A stretch of 64,000 nt of DNA from Salinibacterium sp. SWN248 (lineage in GTDB: Bacteria > Actinomycetota > Actinomycetes > Actinomycetales > Microbacteriaceae), in NCBI RefSeq assembly GCF_015864575.1, contig NZ_JADYWW010000001.1, positions 186,001 to 250,000 of the forward strand. The letters are read 5' to 3'. The notes under the pieces are model-generated. The model worked only from the letters and a program-made list of their open reading frames with translations, did no database searches and was not told where the DNA came from. A program made the translations under genes and the position numbers. Below are positions 25,595-34,682 of the stretch, piece by piece (position 1 is the stretch's first letter; each line of letters starts with the position of its first letter).

Positions 25595-27438
25595 AGTGCT
25601 ACCTCTATTCGGGAAGTGTCGTGGTCAGCGGTGGCGATCTCAATCACCACAGCGGTATCGGAAATATGGGTCTCAATGGAGTCGATGGTGGCGTCGGGAT
25701 CGAAGCTGTAGACGCTCACGAAAGTCGCGGTCGGGGCCGTGGTCACCCAGTCGCCGATTCCTTGGAGCCGGCTTGGGTCGTCGGAGGGCCCGCGACCGGC
25801 GTGGAGGTCGAGCGTGGTTTCGCCGGCGGCCCAGTGCCAACCGTTCAAGGCCGGCAGAGTCTGCTCGCCAGTTGTGGCGTGCGCGCCCACGGGCGAAGCA
25901 GCTGCTCCCGCACCAGCACCCCAAGTCGAACGCCACGAGTTGCCGATAACTCTGACGCTGAAATCAACGGCAGGGCGAAGACCAAGCGCAATCGTGTGTG
26001 GTTCGCCGTCGTCGCACGTGACGTGAACGACATCCACGAGCACTCCGTCGGCGAGTTGCACCGTGCGGCTCAGGCGCACGCCCTCGATCGCGGTCGTGGT
26101 GACGGCCGTGACGCGCGAGGTCGCAGCATCCCACGCGGTGATCTCGGCGGTTGCTTCGACCTGATCGGCGCCATCAACGCTCACCGTCGGATGCGCGATC
26201 GTGCGCGCGTAATACGAATGACGAAGCGCATGCCCATAAGGCGGAACCGCCGGGGCCGGCTGCCAGCGAACGCCATCGCCATAGAGATAGAGCGCGAGCT
26301 TGTCGAAGTGACCGTGAGCTCCGCCGTGGGGTCCAGCATCGAGGATGCCGACCATGCGATTGCGTGAATCACGCAACACGACATACCCGGCATCCTCGAA
26401 TGCTCGCGAACCGACCACCACCGGTGCGCGGTCAAGCGGTGCGCCCACAAACCAGCCATCGAGCATCCACTCGAGACCATCGTGGTCAGCACCAAGTCTT
26501 TCGACGACCCACGACTGCACAGTCGTCAGGCCGGTGTCACTGAAGAACTGAGCACCCAGCGAACAGATCTCCAACACCTCGCGGTGCATCGCGACCCGGT
26601 CGTAGGGGCCGTCGTGCAGCGCGGGCAAGAATCCATCGGGGGCCGCGATCGACACCAGTACATCGATCATGCGGCGCACAGTATCGGCAACCTCAGTCGC
26701 AACCTGCTGCGGGTCGAGCCCACGCAGGCCCAGAAGATAGGCCCGCAAAACGAACACGTGATAGTAGGTGGATGCCTCCCACTCCCAGCCGTCAGAACGC
26801 ACGGCGAGCTGCAAGTGATCCACGATCGCGGTCTCGAAGTGTGCGGCAACAGGCTCGCCACCCAACGACTCGCGGGCTAACGCGATAAGCCGAGCGGCGG
26901 CATTCAACCACGCGGTGTAGTTGCTGCGCTGGTCGTTGCGGTCTTCGACGAGGATGCGGCGCGACTCGGCCAGCGTGTCAGCAAGCCCTTCGAGGGTGCG
27001 GTTGAGAGTTGCCGACTCGTGAAGTTCAGGGATTGGTCCGAGCGTGATGATCGCATCCGCGAAGCCGACGGCCCACTGCGCCTCAGAGAGTGCTTGGGCA
27101 AAGAGCTTGCCGCGCAGCATCCACGATTCACTGCGTTCGCTCCAGCCGCCGGCCGAAATCTGGTCGTACAGTGCGGCGTAATCGAGCACGAGCTCGACAG
27201 CACGCTCACGATCGGCGACGTCACCGTGCAGCGCGTACTGTCGCGCAGCAACCCGGGCGGCCCGAGCAAGGGCTTGATGTTCAAGCGCGAGCCAGGCGGC
27301 CTCGACCTTGTCACCCGTGAGGCGACAGCCGTAGCTGCACAGAAACTCGTTACCCTCGCGGGCGCCCAACTCGATGCCGTGGGTGGGGCAGACATAGTCA
27401 TGCCACCACCCGCCCGGCTGCTGCGGAACTGAACTCAT
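25591..27438 (-). CDS. Heparinase II/III-family polysaccharide lyase, second copy
   Basis: A 615-residue protein with the same two-domain layout as its neighbour but little direct similarity. The helical part contains RSNYTAWLNAAARLIAL, GWEWEASTYYHVFVLRAYLLG and FLPALHDGPYDR. The beta-sandwich begins at GILDAGPHGGAHGHFDKLALYLYGDGVRWQPAPA and ends with a WHWAAGETTLDLHAG segment. An N-terminal Cys/His motif (CPTHGIELGAREGNEFLCSYGC) may bind metal. No signal peptide is seen. It overlaps both neighbours by four bases. It may act on a different linkage from the first lyase, for example endo versus exo. Confidence 0.83.
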   Translation of the reverse strand: MSSVPQQPGGWWHDYVCPTHGIELGAREGNEFLCSYGCRLTGDKVEAAWLALEHQALARAARVAARQYALHGDVADRERAVELVLDYAALYDQISAGGWSERSESWMLRGKLFAQALSEAQWAVGFADAIITLGPIPELHESATLNRTLEGLADTLAESRRILVEDRNDQRSNYTAWLNAAARLIALARESLGGEPVAAHFETAIVDHLQLAVRSDGWEWEASTYYHVFVLRAYLLGLRGLDPQQVATEVADTVRRMIDVLVSIAAPDGFLPALHDGPYDRVAMHREVLEICSLGAQFFSDTGLTTVQSWVVERLGADHDGLEWMLDGWFVGAPLDRAPVVVGSRAFEDAGYVVLRDSRNRMVGILDAGPHGGAHGHFDKLALYLYGDGVRWQPAPAVPPYGHALRHSYYARTIAHPTVSVDGADQVEATAEITAWDAATSRVTAVTTTAIEGVRLSRTVQLADGVLVDVVHVTCDDGEPHTIALGLRPAVDFSVRVIGNSWRSTWGAGAGAAASPVGAHATTGEQTLPALNGWHWAAGETTLDLHAGRGPSDDPSRLQGIGDWVTTAPTATFVSVYSFDPDATIDSIETHISDTAVVIEIATADHDTSRIEVAL

Positions 27439-28199
27439 CGGAAGTTGAGGCCTCCGTTGATGTCGACAACTTGGCCCGTGACATACGACGAGAGGTCGGA
27501 CGCCAAGAACAGAGCAACGTCAGCAACGTCACCGGCGGTGCCGGCGCGACCGAGCGGGATGCCCGCCACGATGTTCTTCTGGGCTTCGCCCGGAGTGAAG
27601 GTCTCGTGGAAGGCGGTCTCGCCGATGAAGCCAGGAGCAACAGCGTTGACGGTGATTTTCTTGCCGGCGATCTCCTTGGCGAGAGCACGCGTGAAACCGA
27701 CAACGGCAGCCTTCGAGGTTGCGTAGACAACCGATCCAGCACCACCACCGTTTTCGGCAGCGAGAGATGCCATCGTGATGATGCGGCCGTGCTCCGACTC
27801 GGCGAGCGCGGGGAGGGCCTGGCGAGTCGTGAAGAAGGTGCTCGCAATGTTCACATCCATGACCTCGTTCCAGCGCTCATCCGTGGTCTCGGTGATCGTG
27901 GCGCGGCCCACCAAGTGACCGGCGTTGTTGACGAGGATGTCGAGGCCGCCAAGGAACTCGACTGCGGCATCCACGAGCTTCGTCGCCTGCGCTGAATCGG
28001 TGAGGTCAGCCTGCACCGCGAGTGCGCGATGCCCGCCCGCTTCGATCTCTTCCTTGACGGCGGTGGCTCCCGCTTCACTGTTCGCGTAGTGCACCACTAC
28101 GTCAGCTCCCGCCGCCGCCAGTGCTTTCGCGATGGCCGCGCCGATTCCTGCTCCTGCGCCTGTTACGAGTGCGCGTCGTCCGGTGAGGTCAATGCTCAT
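27435..28199 (-). CDS. Short-chain dehydrogenase/reductase (uronate-catabolism type)
   Basis: A 254-residue classical SDR. The cofactor motif is TGAGAGIGAAIAKALA, followed by NNAGHLVG and the active-site Tyr/Lys in SVVYATSKAAVVGFTRALA. In operons with uronate lyases such enzymes reduce 4-deoxy-L-erythro-5-hexoseulose uronate to 2-keto-3-deoxygluconate; this is inferred from context. The ATG at 28199 follows a 95-base gap after the permease gene, where a secondary promoter could lie. It overlaps the second lyase gene by four bases. Confidence 0.86.
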   Translation of the reverse strand: MSIDLTGRRALVTGAGAGIGAAIAKALAAAGADVVVHYANSEAGATAVKEEIEAGGHRALAVQADLTDSAQATKLVDAAVEFLGGLDILVNNAGHLVGRATITETTDERWNEVMDVNIASTFFTTRQALPALAESEHGRIITMASLAAENGGGAGSVVYATSKAAVVGFTRALAKEIAGKKITVNAVAPGFIGETAFHETFTPGEAQKNIVAGIPLGRAGTAGDVADVALFLASDLSSYVTGQVVDINGGLNFR

Positions 28200-28294
28200 G
28201 TCTAATTACCGTGCCTATCTATTGATTGGGTGTTGATTAGTCGAAGGTTCGTGCGGTGCCGCCAGTCGTTCAGGGTGGCTACCGTGCTATTCCG

Positions 28295-29230
28295 CTACTT
28301 GATGCCAGCGTTGGTGAAGCCTTGAATGAAGTACTTCTGGGCGAAGATGAACAGCACCACCATGGGCACCGTCGCCATCGTTGTTCCGGCCATCAGGTAC
28401 TGCCATTGCGTGTTGTCGAGCTGCTGGAACACGGCGAGCCCCACCTGAATCACGCGCAGATCGCTGCTGGTCGTCACGAGCAAGGGCCACAGGAAGTTAT
28501 TCCAGCTCTCTTGGAACGTCAGCAGCCCGACAGTCGCGATCGCTGGCTTGATGAGCGGCGTATAGATCTGCGCGAAGATACGAAACTCGCCAAGCCCATC
28601 GATGCGCGCTGCCTCTTCGAGGTCCTTCGGCAGCGACAAATAGAACTGACGGAACAAGAAGATGGCCGATGCGCTCAGCCCACCGGGAATGATGAGCGCC
28701 CACCAGGTGTCGAGCCAACCGCTACCGCCCTGGCCGAGGATGTCGTTGCCGCCGAACAGGGGCATGAACTTCACGAGCAGGAACTGCGGAACGATCTTCG
28801 TGTAGGTGGGGATCATCAGCATCGCGATAAAGGCGAGGAAGATCGCCTCCCGCCCCTTGAAGTAAATACGCGCCAGCGCATACCCCGCCATGGAGCCCAA
28901 CACGACAGTGATGAGGGTGTGAGTGGTGGCGATCACAAAGCTGTTGCGAAAGTACAGGCCGAACGGCGCAGCATCCAGAGTCGCCGCGTAGTTGCTGAAC
29001 ATCCACTCTTGCGGAAAGAACGTGGGCGGGAACTGTGCCAGTTCGGCCGGCGACTTGAGGCTCGTGAGCACCATCCACAGGAACGGCACCAGCATCGTGA
29101 TCGAGCCGAGGATGAGCGCCACATTGATGAGCGCCGCTTGACGGCCCTTCGCGTGGTGGAACCACCGCTTGCGCGGAACAACCGTGACCTGCTCGCTGAT
29201 CGCGAGGGCTTTGATAGTAGGGAGAGTCAT
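28295..29230 (-). CDS. Carbohydrate ABC transporter permease, MalG type
   Basis: A 311-residue inner-membrane protein with six hydrophobic segments. The EAA motif reads EEAARIDGLGEFRIFAQIYTPLIKPAIATV (about residues 195-225) and ends the protein with the MalG-type GITNAG-like tail FTNAGIK. It pairs with the MalF-type permease next to it. The ATG at 29230 has AGAGGA six bases upstream; a GTG three bases earlier touches the stop of the upstream gene. No ATPase gene is in this operon, so a shared MsiK-type ATPase is expected elsewhere. Confidence 0.93.
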   Translation of the reverse strand: MTLPTIKALAISEQVTVVPRKRWFHHAKGRQAALINVALILGSITMLVPFLWMVLTSLKSPAELAQFPPTFFPQEWMFSNYAATLDAAPFGLYFRNSFVIATTHTLITVVLGSMAGYALARIYFKGREAIFLAFIAMLMIPTYTKIVPQFLLVKFMPLFGGNDILGQGGSGWLDTWWALIIPGGLSASAIFLFRQFYLSLPKDLEEAARIDGLGEFRIFAQIYTPLIKPAIATVGLLTFQESWNNFLWPLLVTTSSDLRVIQVGLAVFQQLDNTQWQYLMAGTTMATVPMVVLFIFAQKYFIQGFTNAGIK

Positions 29231-29232
29231 CA

Positions 29233-30192
29233 CTAGTCCTCTTCTTTGGTGACGCGACGGCTAATGAGAGTGACAAAGAGGAGGAAGGCAAAGAGCACGA
29301 CCGACTGAGCGGATGCCATTCCCATCCGGAATTCTTGGAACGCCGAGCGATAGACCTCGTAGGTCATCATCGTCGTGACGTTCGCGGGGCCACCGTCGGT
29401 GAGCACGTAGATCTGGTCGAACACTTGGAAGGCACCGATGATCGAGATGATGAAGACGAAGAATGTGGCCGGCTTGAGCATCGGAACGGTGATGCTGAAA
29501 AACTTGCGAATAGAGGATGCGCCGTCGAGCGATGCTGCCTCGTAGAGCGATTCGTCAATGTTCTGCAGTGCCGCGATGTAGATGAGCATCTTGATTCCGA
29601 TGCCCTGCCACGCGCCGACCAAGATCACCGAGGGCAGCGCCCACTGCGGGTCGACGAGCCAGGCTTGACCAGGAATGCCGATCGTTTCCAGCATGGCGTT
29701 GAGCAGACCGTACTGCGGGTTGAAGATCCACAGCCACACCATCGCGATGGCGACGGTGGCGGTGACCTGAGGAAGGAAGAAGGCGGTGCGGTAAAACTTC
29801 TGCAGCTTCAGGCCCTGGTTCAGCAGCACGGCCACCACGACAGCGACGGCCATTGATACGGGCACTGTCCAGAACGTGTACCAAATGGTGTTGCCGATGG
29901 ACTGCATGAAGACGGCGTCGTTGAACATTTCGACGTAGTTGTCGAACCAGATCCACTTCGGCGCTTCGAAGATGCCGTAGTCAGTGAACGAAAGATAGAA
30001 GGTCGCGATAACAGGGATCAGTGTCCACAGTCCTACGTGGATCACCGATGGCGTGATCATCAGCCAGCCAGCACGGCGACGCTTCTTCTCCGCGGTACTG
30101 ATCCGCTTGCGTTTCTTCGGTGCGGTGGATGGGGAACCCTGCTTCGCTGCCGCTTCCGCGCTGCGAATGGGGTGTCGCTCTGTAGTGGTCAT
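29233..30192 (-). CDS. Carbohydrate ABC transporter permease, MalF type
   Basis: A 319-residue permease. A basic Lys/Arg-rich N-terminus (KKRKRISTAEKKRRRAGW) precedes six hydrophobic segments beginning LMITPSVIHVGLWTLIPVIATFYLSF. The EAA loop is YEAASLDGASSIRKFFSITVPMLKPATFFV. It forms the channel with the MalG-type partner. The ATG at 30192 has GAGGG upstream; GTG at 30195 is an alternative. A strong hairpin lies between this gene and the upstream binding-protein gene. Confidence 0.93.
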   Translation of the reverse strand: MTTTERHPIRSAEAAAKQGSPSTAPKKRKRISTAEKKRRRAGWLMITPSVIHVGLWTLIPVIATFYLSFTDYGIFEAPKWIWFDNYVEMFNDAVFMQSIGNTIWYTFWTVPVSMAVAVVVAVLLNQGLKLQKFYRTAFFLPQVTATVAIAMVWLWIFNPQYGLLNAMLETIGIPGQAWLVDPQWALPSVILVGAWQGIGIKMLIYIAALQNIDESLYEAASLDGASSIRKFFSITVPMLKPATFFVFIISIIGAFQVFDQIYVLTDGGPANVTTMMTYEVYRSAFQEFRMGMASAQSVVLFAFLLFVTLISRRVTKEED

Positions 30193-30224
30193 CACGCCCT
30201 CGTGTGGTTGAAGTCTGGGGAGGT

Positions 30225-30255
30225 AGTGCCCGGGCGGGTTGGTCGCCCGGGCACT
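30225..30255 (-). terminator. Intercistronic hairpin between binding-protein and permease genes
   Basis: Perfect 12-bp GC-rich stem (30225-30236 with 30244-30255) and a 7-base loop, 11 bases past the binding-protein stop and 32 bases before the permease start. No T-run follows in the direction of transcription. Such hairpins commonly keep binding-protein mRNA more abundant than downstream transporter mRNA. Confidence 0.6.
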
Positions 30256-30266
30256 CAGGGGAGGAA

Positions 30267-31565
30267 CTAGCGGTCTATTGCTGTCTGAACGAGAGCAGCG
30301 AGATCGTCAAGTGCTTCCTGGGGAGTTTTCTGTCCGAGCAGAGCGCCCTGAACTGCGGGGGCGAAATCGCCACGCACCTCAAGCCACTGTGACGGGCCGC
30401 CCTCGCGCTGGGCGACATCCAAGTTCTCCATGGCGAACTGCACGAAACGGTTCGACTGCACGTAGTCAGAGTCGAGCAGTTCGGTCAGAGCCGGCACGTT
30501 GCCGCGCTGTTCGTTGGCCGCGAGTGCTGCGTCAGGGCTCGAGAGGAACTCGAGGAGTGCGCGAGCTGCTTCCGGGTTCTTCGAGTTGTTGGCAACAGTC
30601 GCCAAGGTTCCGCCGAAGAACATGCCGGATGCTTCGCCCTGAATCACAAAGGGCTCAAGGTTGTCGAGCACGGTTTCATCCGCTTCGAGCGCTTGCGTCC
30701 ACAAGTTGTTGTGAGCGATGCCCATTGCGGCCCGACCATTGATGAGCGGGTTCACGATGTCATCCGTCGACGTGAAGCCGATGTCTTCAACTTCGTACTT
30801 GTTCACGAGGTCAGCCATGAGGCCAAGAGCCGCAACACCTTCATCACTGTTGAAGGCGGGTGCCGTTGCGTCGTCATTGAAGAGTTCGCCGCCGGCCGAG
30901 AAAAGAATCGTTTCGAAGGCTTGGCGGGCATCCAGCGACATCATGTCGAAGCCTGCACGCTCAAGCGAACCGTTGGATGAGCGCACGGTGGTCGCTTCGG
31001 CGATCTCGATGAGCTCTTCCCATGAGGAGGGCGGGCTGTCGTAACCAGCTTCTTTGAGGATGTCCATGCGAGCGACTCCGAAGCGAGTGTCGAGCATGAT
31101 CGGCACGGCGTAGACATTGCCATCCCACATGCCGGCTTCGACGATCTCGTCGGTGTAACTCTCCTTGAGGGTGTCTTCGCTCAAGCCGAGTTCGCCGAGG
31201 TCGGCAAGTACTCCCTTGTCGGCGAAGGCTTCGATCCAGCCGACGCCCATGAGCATCACGTCGGGCACGAGGCCCGAAACGACAGCCGTCGTGAGCTTCT
31301 CGTTGAGGTTGCCATAGGTCGTGTAGTCCACGTTGACCGTGACATTGGGGTACTCCTCGTAGAACTGCGGAAGCAGCTCGTCTTCGAGAAGGTCTTGCCC
31401 GGGGCTTCCTTCAAAGATGGGGGTGAGCAGGCTGATCTCGCCCGAAACCTCGTCGGGGTTGAGATCAGTGTCTGCTTCTCCTGCTGAACAGGCGGCGAGA
31501 CCGAGACCCAACAGGGCCACCATCGCGACCGATGCTGTGCGGCGCATTCGTGACTTCACTTCCAT
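30267..31565 (-). CDS. Extracellular solute-binding lipoprotein (carbohydrate, family 1)
   Basis: A 432-residue binding protein for a MalFG-type importer. The signal peptide (RRTASVAMVALLGLGLAAC) ends in a lipobox LAAC, so it is anchored to the membrane by a lipid. The mature part has the family pattern: SGEISLLTPIFEGSPGQDLLEDELLPQF, MLMGVGWIEAFADKGVLADL, and GRAAMGIAHNNLW. The ATG at 31565 is chosen because GAGAGGA lies seven bases upstream; an ATG six bases earlier is too close to it. It is the first gene of the heparinase operon, with a good promoter upstream. The substrate is probably an oligosaccharide. Confidence 0.92.
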   Translation of the reverse strand: MEVKSRMRRTASVAMVALLGLGLAACSAGEADTDLNPDEVSGEISLLTPIFEGSPGQDLLEDELLPQFYEEYPNVTVNVDYTTYGNLNEKLTTAVVSGLVPDVMLMGVGWIEAFADKGVLADLGELGLSEDTLKESYTDEIVEAGMWDGNVYAVPIMLDTRFGVARMDILKEAGYDSPPSSWEELIEIAEATTVRSSNGSLERAGFDMMSLDARQAFETILFSAGGELFNDDATAPAFNSDEGVAALGLMADLVNKYEVEDIGFTSTDDIVNPLINGRAAMGIAHNNLWTQALEADETVLDNLEPFVIQGEASGMFFGGTLATVANNSKNPEAARALLEFLSSPDAALAANEQRGNVPALTELLDSDYVQSNRFVQFAMENLDVAQREGGPSQWLEVRGDFAPAVQGALLGQKTPQEALDDLAALVQTAIDR

Positions 31566-31678
31566 GTGCATGTCCTCTCAAGCTGAGATTGAGCGACGGC
31601 TCCAGTGCCTTCGTTCCGCGACGTCGTCGTCGGCTCATTCGATTCCTGGCCGATTTCCTAGGGGGGTGGGTGAAATCG

Positions 31679-31724
31679 GTGTAACGATGCACTGACCATA
31701 GACGAGTCTGTCTCGTTACGTCAA
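31679..31724 (-). promoter_or_regulatory. Promoter of the heparinase operon with two candidate LacI sites
   Basis: On the minus strand TTGACG (31724-31719) and TATGGT (31700-31695) are separated by 18 bases and form a good -35/-10 pair for the binding-protein gene. A CGTTAC core (31714-31719 on the plus strand) lies between them, and GTGTAACGAT (31679-31688) overlaps the expected transcript start. The same core in reverse, ATCGTTACAC, is found at the divergent lacI promoter. Repression by the LacI protein is therefore likely. Confidence 0.65.
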
Positions 31725-31775
31725 TAGGTTTTATTTGAATAGGTTCTACGCCGGCGCGAGTGGTTCAGAGGCCGT

Positions 31776-31803
31776 TTGCCGAAAACCAATAAATCGTTAC
31801 ACT
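31776..31803 (+). promoter_or_regulatory. lacI promoter with overlapping operator half-site
   Basis: TTGCCG (31776-31781) and TACACT (31798-31803) are separated by 16 bases. ATCGTTACAC (31793-31802) overlaps the -10 and is the exact reverse complement of the site at 31679-31688. Together they suggest autoregulation and possibly a loop between the two sites, about 114 bases apart. Confidence 0.55.
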
Positions 31804-31846
31804 GAAACAGCGATCATCAGGATCGCCATCAACCAAAGGAGGTCAC

Positions 31847-32911
31847 GTGGCTCGAGTAACCATCCAGCATGTGGCGCAGGCCGCTGGCGTTTCCCCCAGC
31901 ACCGTCTCCAACTTCCTCAACGACCGTCAGGGTCGAATGGTCGCTGCGACACGAACACGCATTGAGACGGCGATCTCAGAACTCGGCTACCGGCCCAACC
32001 GTGCGGCCCGCCAGTTGCGCAATGGCAAAACTCAAACCGTTGGCCTCGTCGTGCCGTCTGTCGGCAACCCATTCTGGGGAGCATTCGCTCACGAGGTTGA
32101 GGTGGCAGCGCTGGCTTTGGGATGCAGCGTTCTGCTCTGCAACAGCGAGCGCGATCCCGAACGCGAGCGCCGCTATGTCGAAGAGCTGTGGGAAGACGGC
32201 GTGCGCAGCATCATCCTCTGCACCTCATTGCCGTCGCTCGATCACGTCAGCAATGTGATCGCCGAGGGCCTCCGTCTTGTCACTTTTGATCGACCAGCTC
32301 AACCAAATGATCCCGAATCGGTGGTGAGCATCAGCATCGACAACAACGTGGGCGGCCAGGTCGCCACCGCGCATCTCCTCGAGCTTGGCCACACCAGCAT
32401 CGCCTTCGTGTCTGGCTCGATTCGCTCGGTCAACCGTTCAGCGCGCTACCGCGGGTATTGCGATGCCATCGAAGCTGCTGGGCTCTCGGTCGCTGACATG
32501 CCGCAATGGACAGGGATGGATGCCGCACACTTTGGCGACGTCGAAGCTGCCGAAGTGGGGCGGGCTGCCGCACGCGACCTCTTCGCTGACCCGAAGAATG
32601 CCCCCACTGCGGTGGTAGCGATCAATGACATGACGGCACTGGGATTCTGCCGCGGCCTGCGCGATTTGGGGCTCAAGGTCGGGCGCGATGTTTCTGTGAT
32701 CGGCTTTGACGACATCATCCTCGCCGACCTTTATGACCCGCCGCTCACGAGCGTTCGCCAACCCATCACGCGGATGGCGCAGCTTGCCGTTTCGGAGGCT
32801 GTCGAGCGCGGCTCGAACGAGTCGACCGACCCGGGCAGCTCGGTTCTCTTGCGCCCAGAGCTTGTGGTGCGAGAGTCTACGGAGCATGTCCCCGCAACCC
32901 CACGACCGTAA
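31847..32911 (+). CDS. LacI-family transcriptional regulator
   Basis: A 354-residue repressor. The HTH is VTIQHVAQAAGVSPSTVSNFLNDRQGRMVAATRTRIETAISELGYRPNRAARQL (residues 4-57), including the hinge helix. The rest is a periplasmic-binding-like sugar-sensing domain (TVGLVVPSVGNPFWGAFAHEVE... SVIGFDDIILADLYDPPLTSVRQP). The GTG start follows an almost perfect AAAGGAGGT ribosome-binding site. Divergent from the binding-protein gene, it most likely senses a lyase product and represses the operon. Confidence 0.94.
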   Translation: MARVTIQHVAQAAGVSPSTVSNFLNDRQGRMVAATRTRIETAISELGYRPNRAARQLRNGKTQTVGLVVPSVGNPFWGAFAHEVEVAALALGCSVLLCNSERDPERERRYVEELWEDGVRSIILCTSLPSLDHVSNVIAEGLRLVTFDRPAQPNDPESVVSISIDNNVGGQVATAHLLELGHTSIAFVSGSIRSVNRSARYRGYCDAIEAAGLSVADMPQWTGMDAAHFGDVEAAEVGRAAARDLFADPKNAPTAVVAINDMTALGFCRGLRDLGLKVGRDVSVIGFDDIILADLYDPPLTSVRQPITRMAQLAVSEAVERGSNESTDPGSSVLLRPELVVRESTEHVPATPRP

Positions 32912-33257
32912 GCGCCCCGCTCTTCTCCGCCACTGGAATGCGACCGCGATCACTTTCGCGGTGCTCTCCATCATCGGTCTGGTCGGCACGTGGATCTTCA
33001 ACGCGCTGGCAATCGTGCAGATGCGCGACTACCTCGGCGACTGGTTCGGCAGCGGCCCGGCCGTCAACTCGCTCGGCGTTGACCTTCTCATCGTGGCCGT
33101 TGCGGGCAGCATCCTGATCATCATCGAAGCGCGCCGACTCGGGATGAAGCGGGCCTGGCTCTACATCGTGCTCTCGGGCATCACGGCCTTCGCGTTCACC
33201 TTCCCGCTGTTCCTCGCGATGCGCGAGCGCAAGCTCGTGGAGCTCGGCCGTCGCTAG
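32886..33257 (+). CDS. DUF2834 membrane protein
   Basis: A 123-residue membrane protein with three hydrophobic segments (ITFAVLSIIGLVGTWIFNALAIVQ, VDLLIVAVAGSILIIIEARRL, WLYIVLSGITAFAFTFPLFLAMRER). The pattern matches the small DUF2834 family of unknown function. The ATG at 32886 overlaps the lacI end by 26 bases, with GGAG three bases before it, and the frame open further upstream is a lacI shadow. A hairpin terminator follows. Confidence 0.78.
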   Translation: MSPQPHDRKRPALLRHWNATAITFAVLSIIGLVGTWIFNALAIVQMRDYLGDWFGSGPAVNSLGVDLLIVAVAGSILIIIEARRLGMKRAWLYIVLSGITAFAFTFPLFLAMRERKLVELGRR

Positions 33258-33274
33258 CCCCGGGCACAGAAAAA

Positions 33275-33304
33275 GGGGAGCAGCCGCTACACGGCCGCTC
33301 CCCC
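33275..33304. terminator. Bidirectional terminator between convergent genes
   Basis: Stem GGGGAGC-GCCG with CGGC-GCTCCCC (one A/C mismatch) at 33275-33304, preceded by AAAAA on the plus strand. That A-run gives a T-run after the stem on the minus strand, so it best terminates the dehydrogenase operon; on the plus strand it may end the DUF2834 message. Confidence 0.65.
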
Positions 33305-33314
33305 AGTCACGCAA

Positions 33315-34682
33315 CTACGCCCGACGAATGAGCTTGCGGTTCACGAATTCGGCCATGCCGTATTCGCCAAGCTCTCGGCCCATTCCTGATGACTTCACTC
33401 CACCGAAGGGGAGGTCGGCCTGGGTTTGCGACGGGGCGTTGATTGCGACCATGCCGACTTCGAGCTGCTCGGCAACAGCCTGAGCTCGCACGTCATCAGT
33501 AGTGAAAATCACACTTCCGAGTCCATACGGCGAATCGTTGGCGAGGCGGATAGCCGCATCCTGATCCGCAACCCGGTACACGGCAGCGACCGGTCCGAAT
33601 ATTTCTTCGCTGTAGGCGCGGGTGCCTGGTCGAATATCCGCGATGACGGTCGGCTGCACATAGGCACCGGGGCGATCGATGCGACCACCGCCAGTGAGGA
33701 GCGTTGCGCCGTTAGCGACCGCATCCTCTACCTGACCAACAACCTGAGCAGCAGCGGCCTCGGATGACAGGGGGCCGAAGGCGACGCCTCCCTCTCTAGG
33801 CTCACCCACCTTCAGCGCCTGAACCTGAGCCACGAAACCCTCAACGAAACGGTCGTAGATCGCATCGAGCACAATGATGCGCTTCGAGGCGTTGCAGGCT
33901 TGACCGGCGTTGCCCATCCGGCCTGCAACCGCACCGGCGATAGCTGCATCGAGGTCAGCATCGTCAAGAACAATGAACGGGTCCGATCCGCCGAGCTCAA
34001 GAACGAGCTTCTTCATCTCGCGGCCCGCGATCGCGCCGACGGCACGCCCAGCACGCTCAGAACCGGTCAACGAGACACCCTGAATAACGGGGCTCCCGAT
34101 GATCGTCTCGACCTGCTCGTTGGTGGCGAAAACGTTGACGTACACGCCTTCCGGCAATCCGGCATCCGCAAAGATCTCGGCAATAGCTTCGGCCGATTCT
34201 GGGCAGCTCGGGGCGTGCTTGAGCAGCATCGTGTTGCCCAATGCGAGGTTCGGCGCCGCAAAACGGGCGACCTGGTAGTACGGGTAGTTCCACGGCATGA
34301 TGCCCAGAAGGGCGCCAATGGGTTCGCTGCGAACATAAGCCGAACCGGATGCCACATCGATGGGCTTGTCAGCCGCGAACGCCTCCGCGTTGTCGGCGTA
34401 GAAAGCATAAATGCTCACGCACAGGTCAACTTCGCCAAGAGCTTCCGCGGTGGTCTTGCCCATCTCGCGGATGATTATCTCAGCAAGCCGTTCGCGATCG
34501 GAAGCGTAGCGATCAGCAACCTTCCGCAGCATTGCCGCACGCTCCGCGATAGGAACGAGACGCCACTGGCGATAGGCCTCGCCTGCTGAAGCGACAGCCG
34601 TTGCTACCTGTGCGTCGGTCGCGGTCTCGTAGCGTTTGACAACGAGACCGGTAGCGGGGTCTGTAACGGCGTAGTCGATCAC
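33315..34682 (-). CDS. NAD(P)-dependent aldehyde dehydrogenase (succinate-semialdehyde type)
   Basis: A 455-residue aldehyde dehydrogenase. Visible motifs are [22 protein letters not shown] (cofactor/substrate region), [14 protein letters not shown], the general-base glutamate in [12 protein letters not shown], and the nucleophile in [13 protein letters not shown]. The ending [12 protein letters not shown] and [28 protein letters not shown] is close to succinate-semialdehyde dehydrogenases of the GabD/Sad group. The GTG start overlaps the M20 gene stop (GTGA), so the two are cotranscribed. The substrate could be succinate semialdehyde from amine or pyrimidine breakdown. Confidence 0.9.
   Translation of the reverse strand: MIDYAVTDPATGLVVKRYETATDAQVATAVASAGEAYRQWRLVPIAERAAMLRKVADRYASDRERLAEIIIREMGKTTAEALGEVDLCVSIYAFYADNAEAFAADKPIDVASGSAYVRSEPIGALLGIMPWNYPYYQVARFAAPNLALGNTMLLKHAPSCPESAEAIAEIFADAGLPEGVYVNVFATNEQVETIIGSPVIQGVSLTGSERAGRAVGAIAGREMKKLVLELGGSDPFIVLDDADLDAAIAGAVAGRMGNAGQACNASKRIIVLDAIYDRFVEGFVAQVQALKVGEPREGGVAFGPLSSEAAAAQVVGQVEDAVANGATLLTGGGRIDRPGAYVQPTVIADIRPGTRAYSEEIFGPVAAVYRVADQDAAIRLANDSPYGLGSVIFTTDDVRAQAVAEQLEVGMVAINAPSQTQADLPFGGVKSSGMGRELGEYGMAEFVNRKLIRRA

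Noticed and set aside
28256-29236. Long frame on the plus strand opposite the MalG-type permease
   Set aside because: It is highly charged with repeated His/Arg/Glu and no motif, while the minus strand shows the EAA permease motif.
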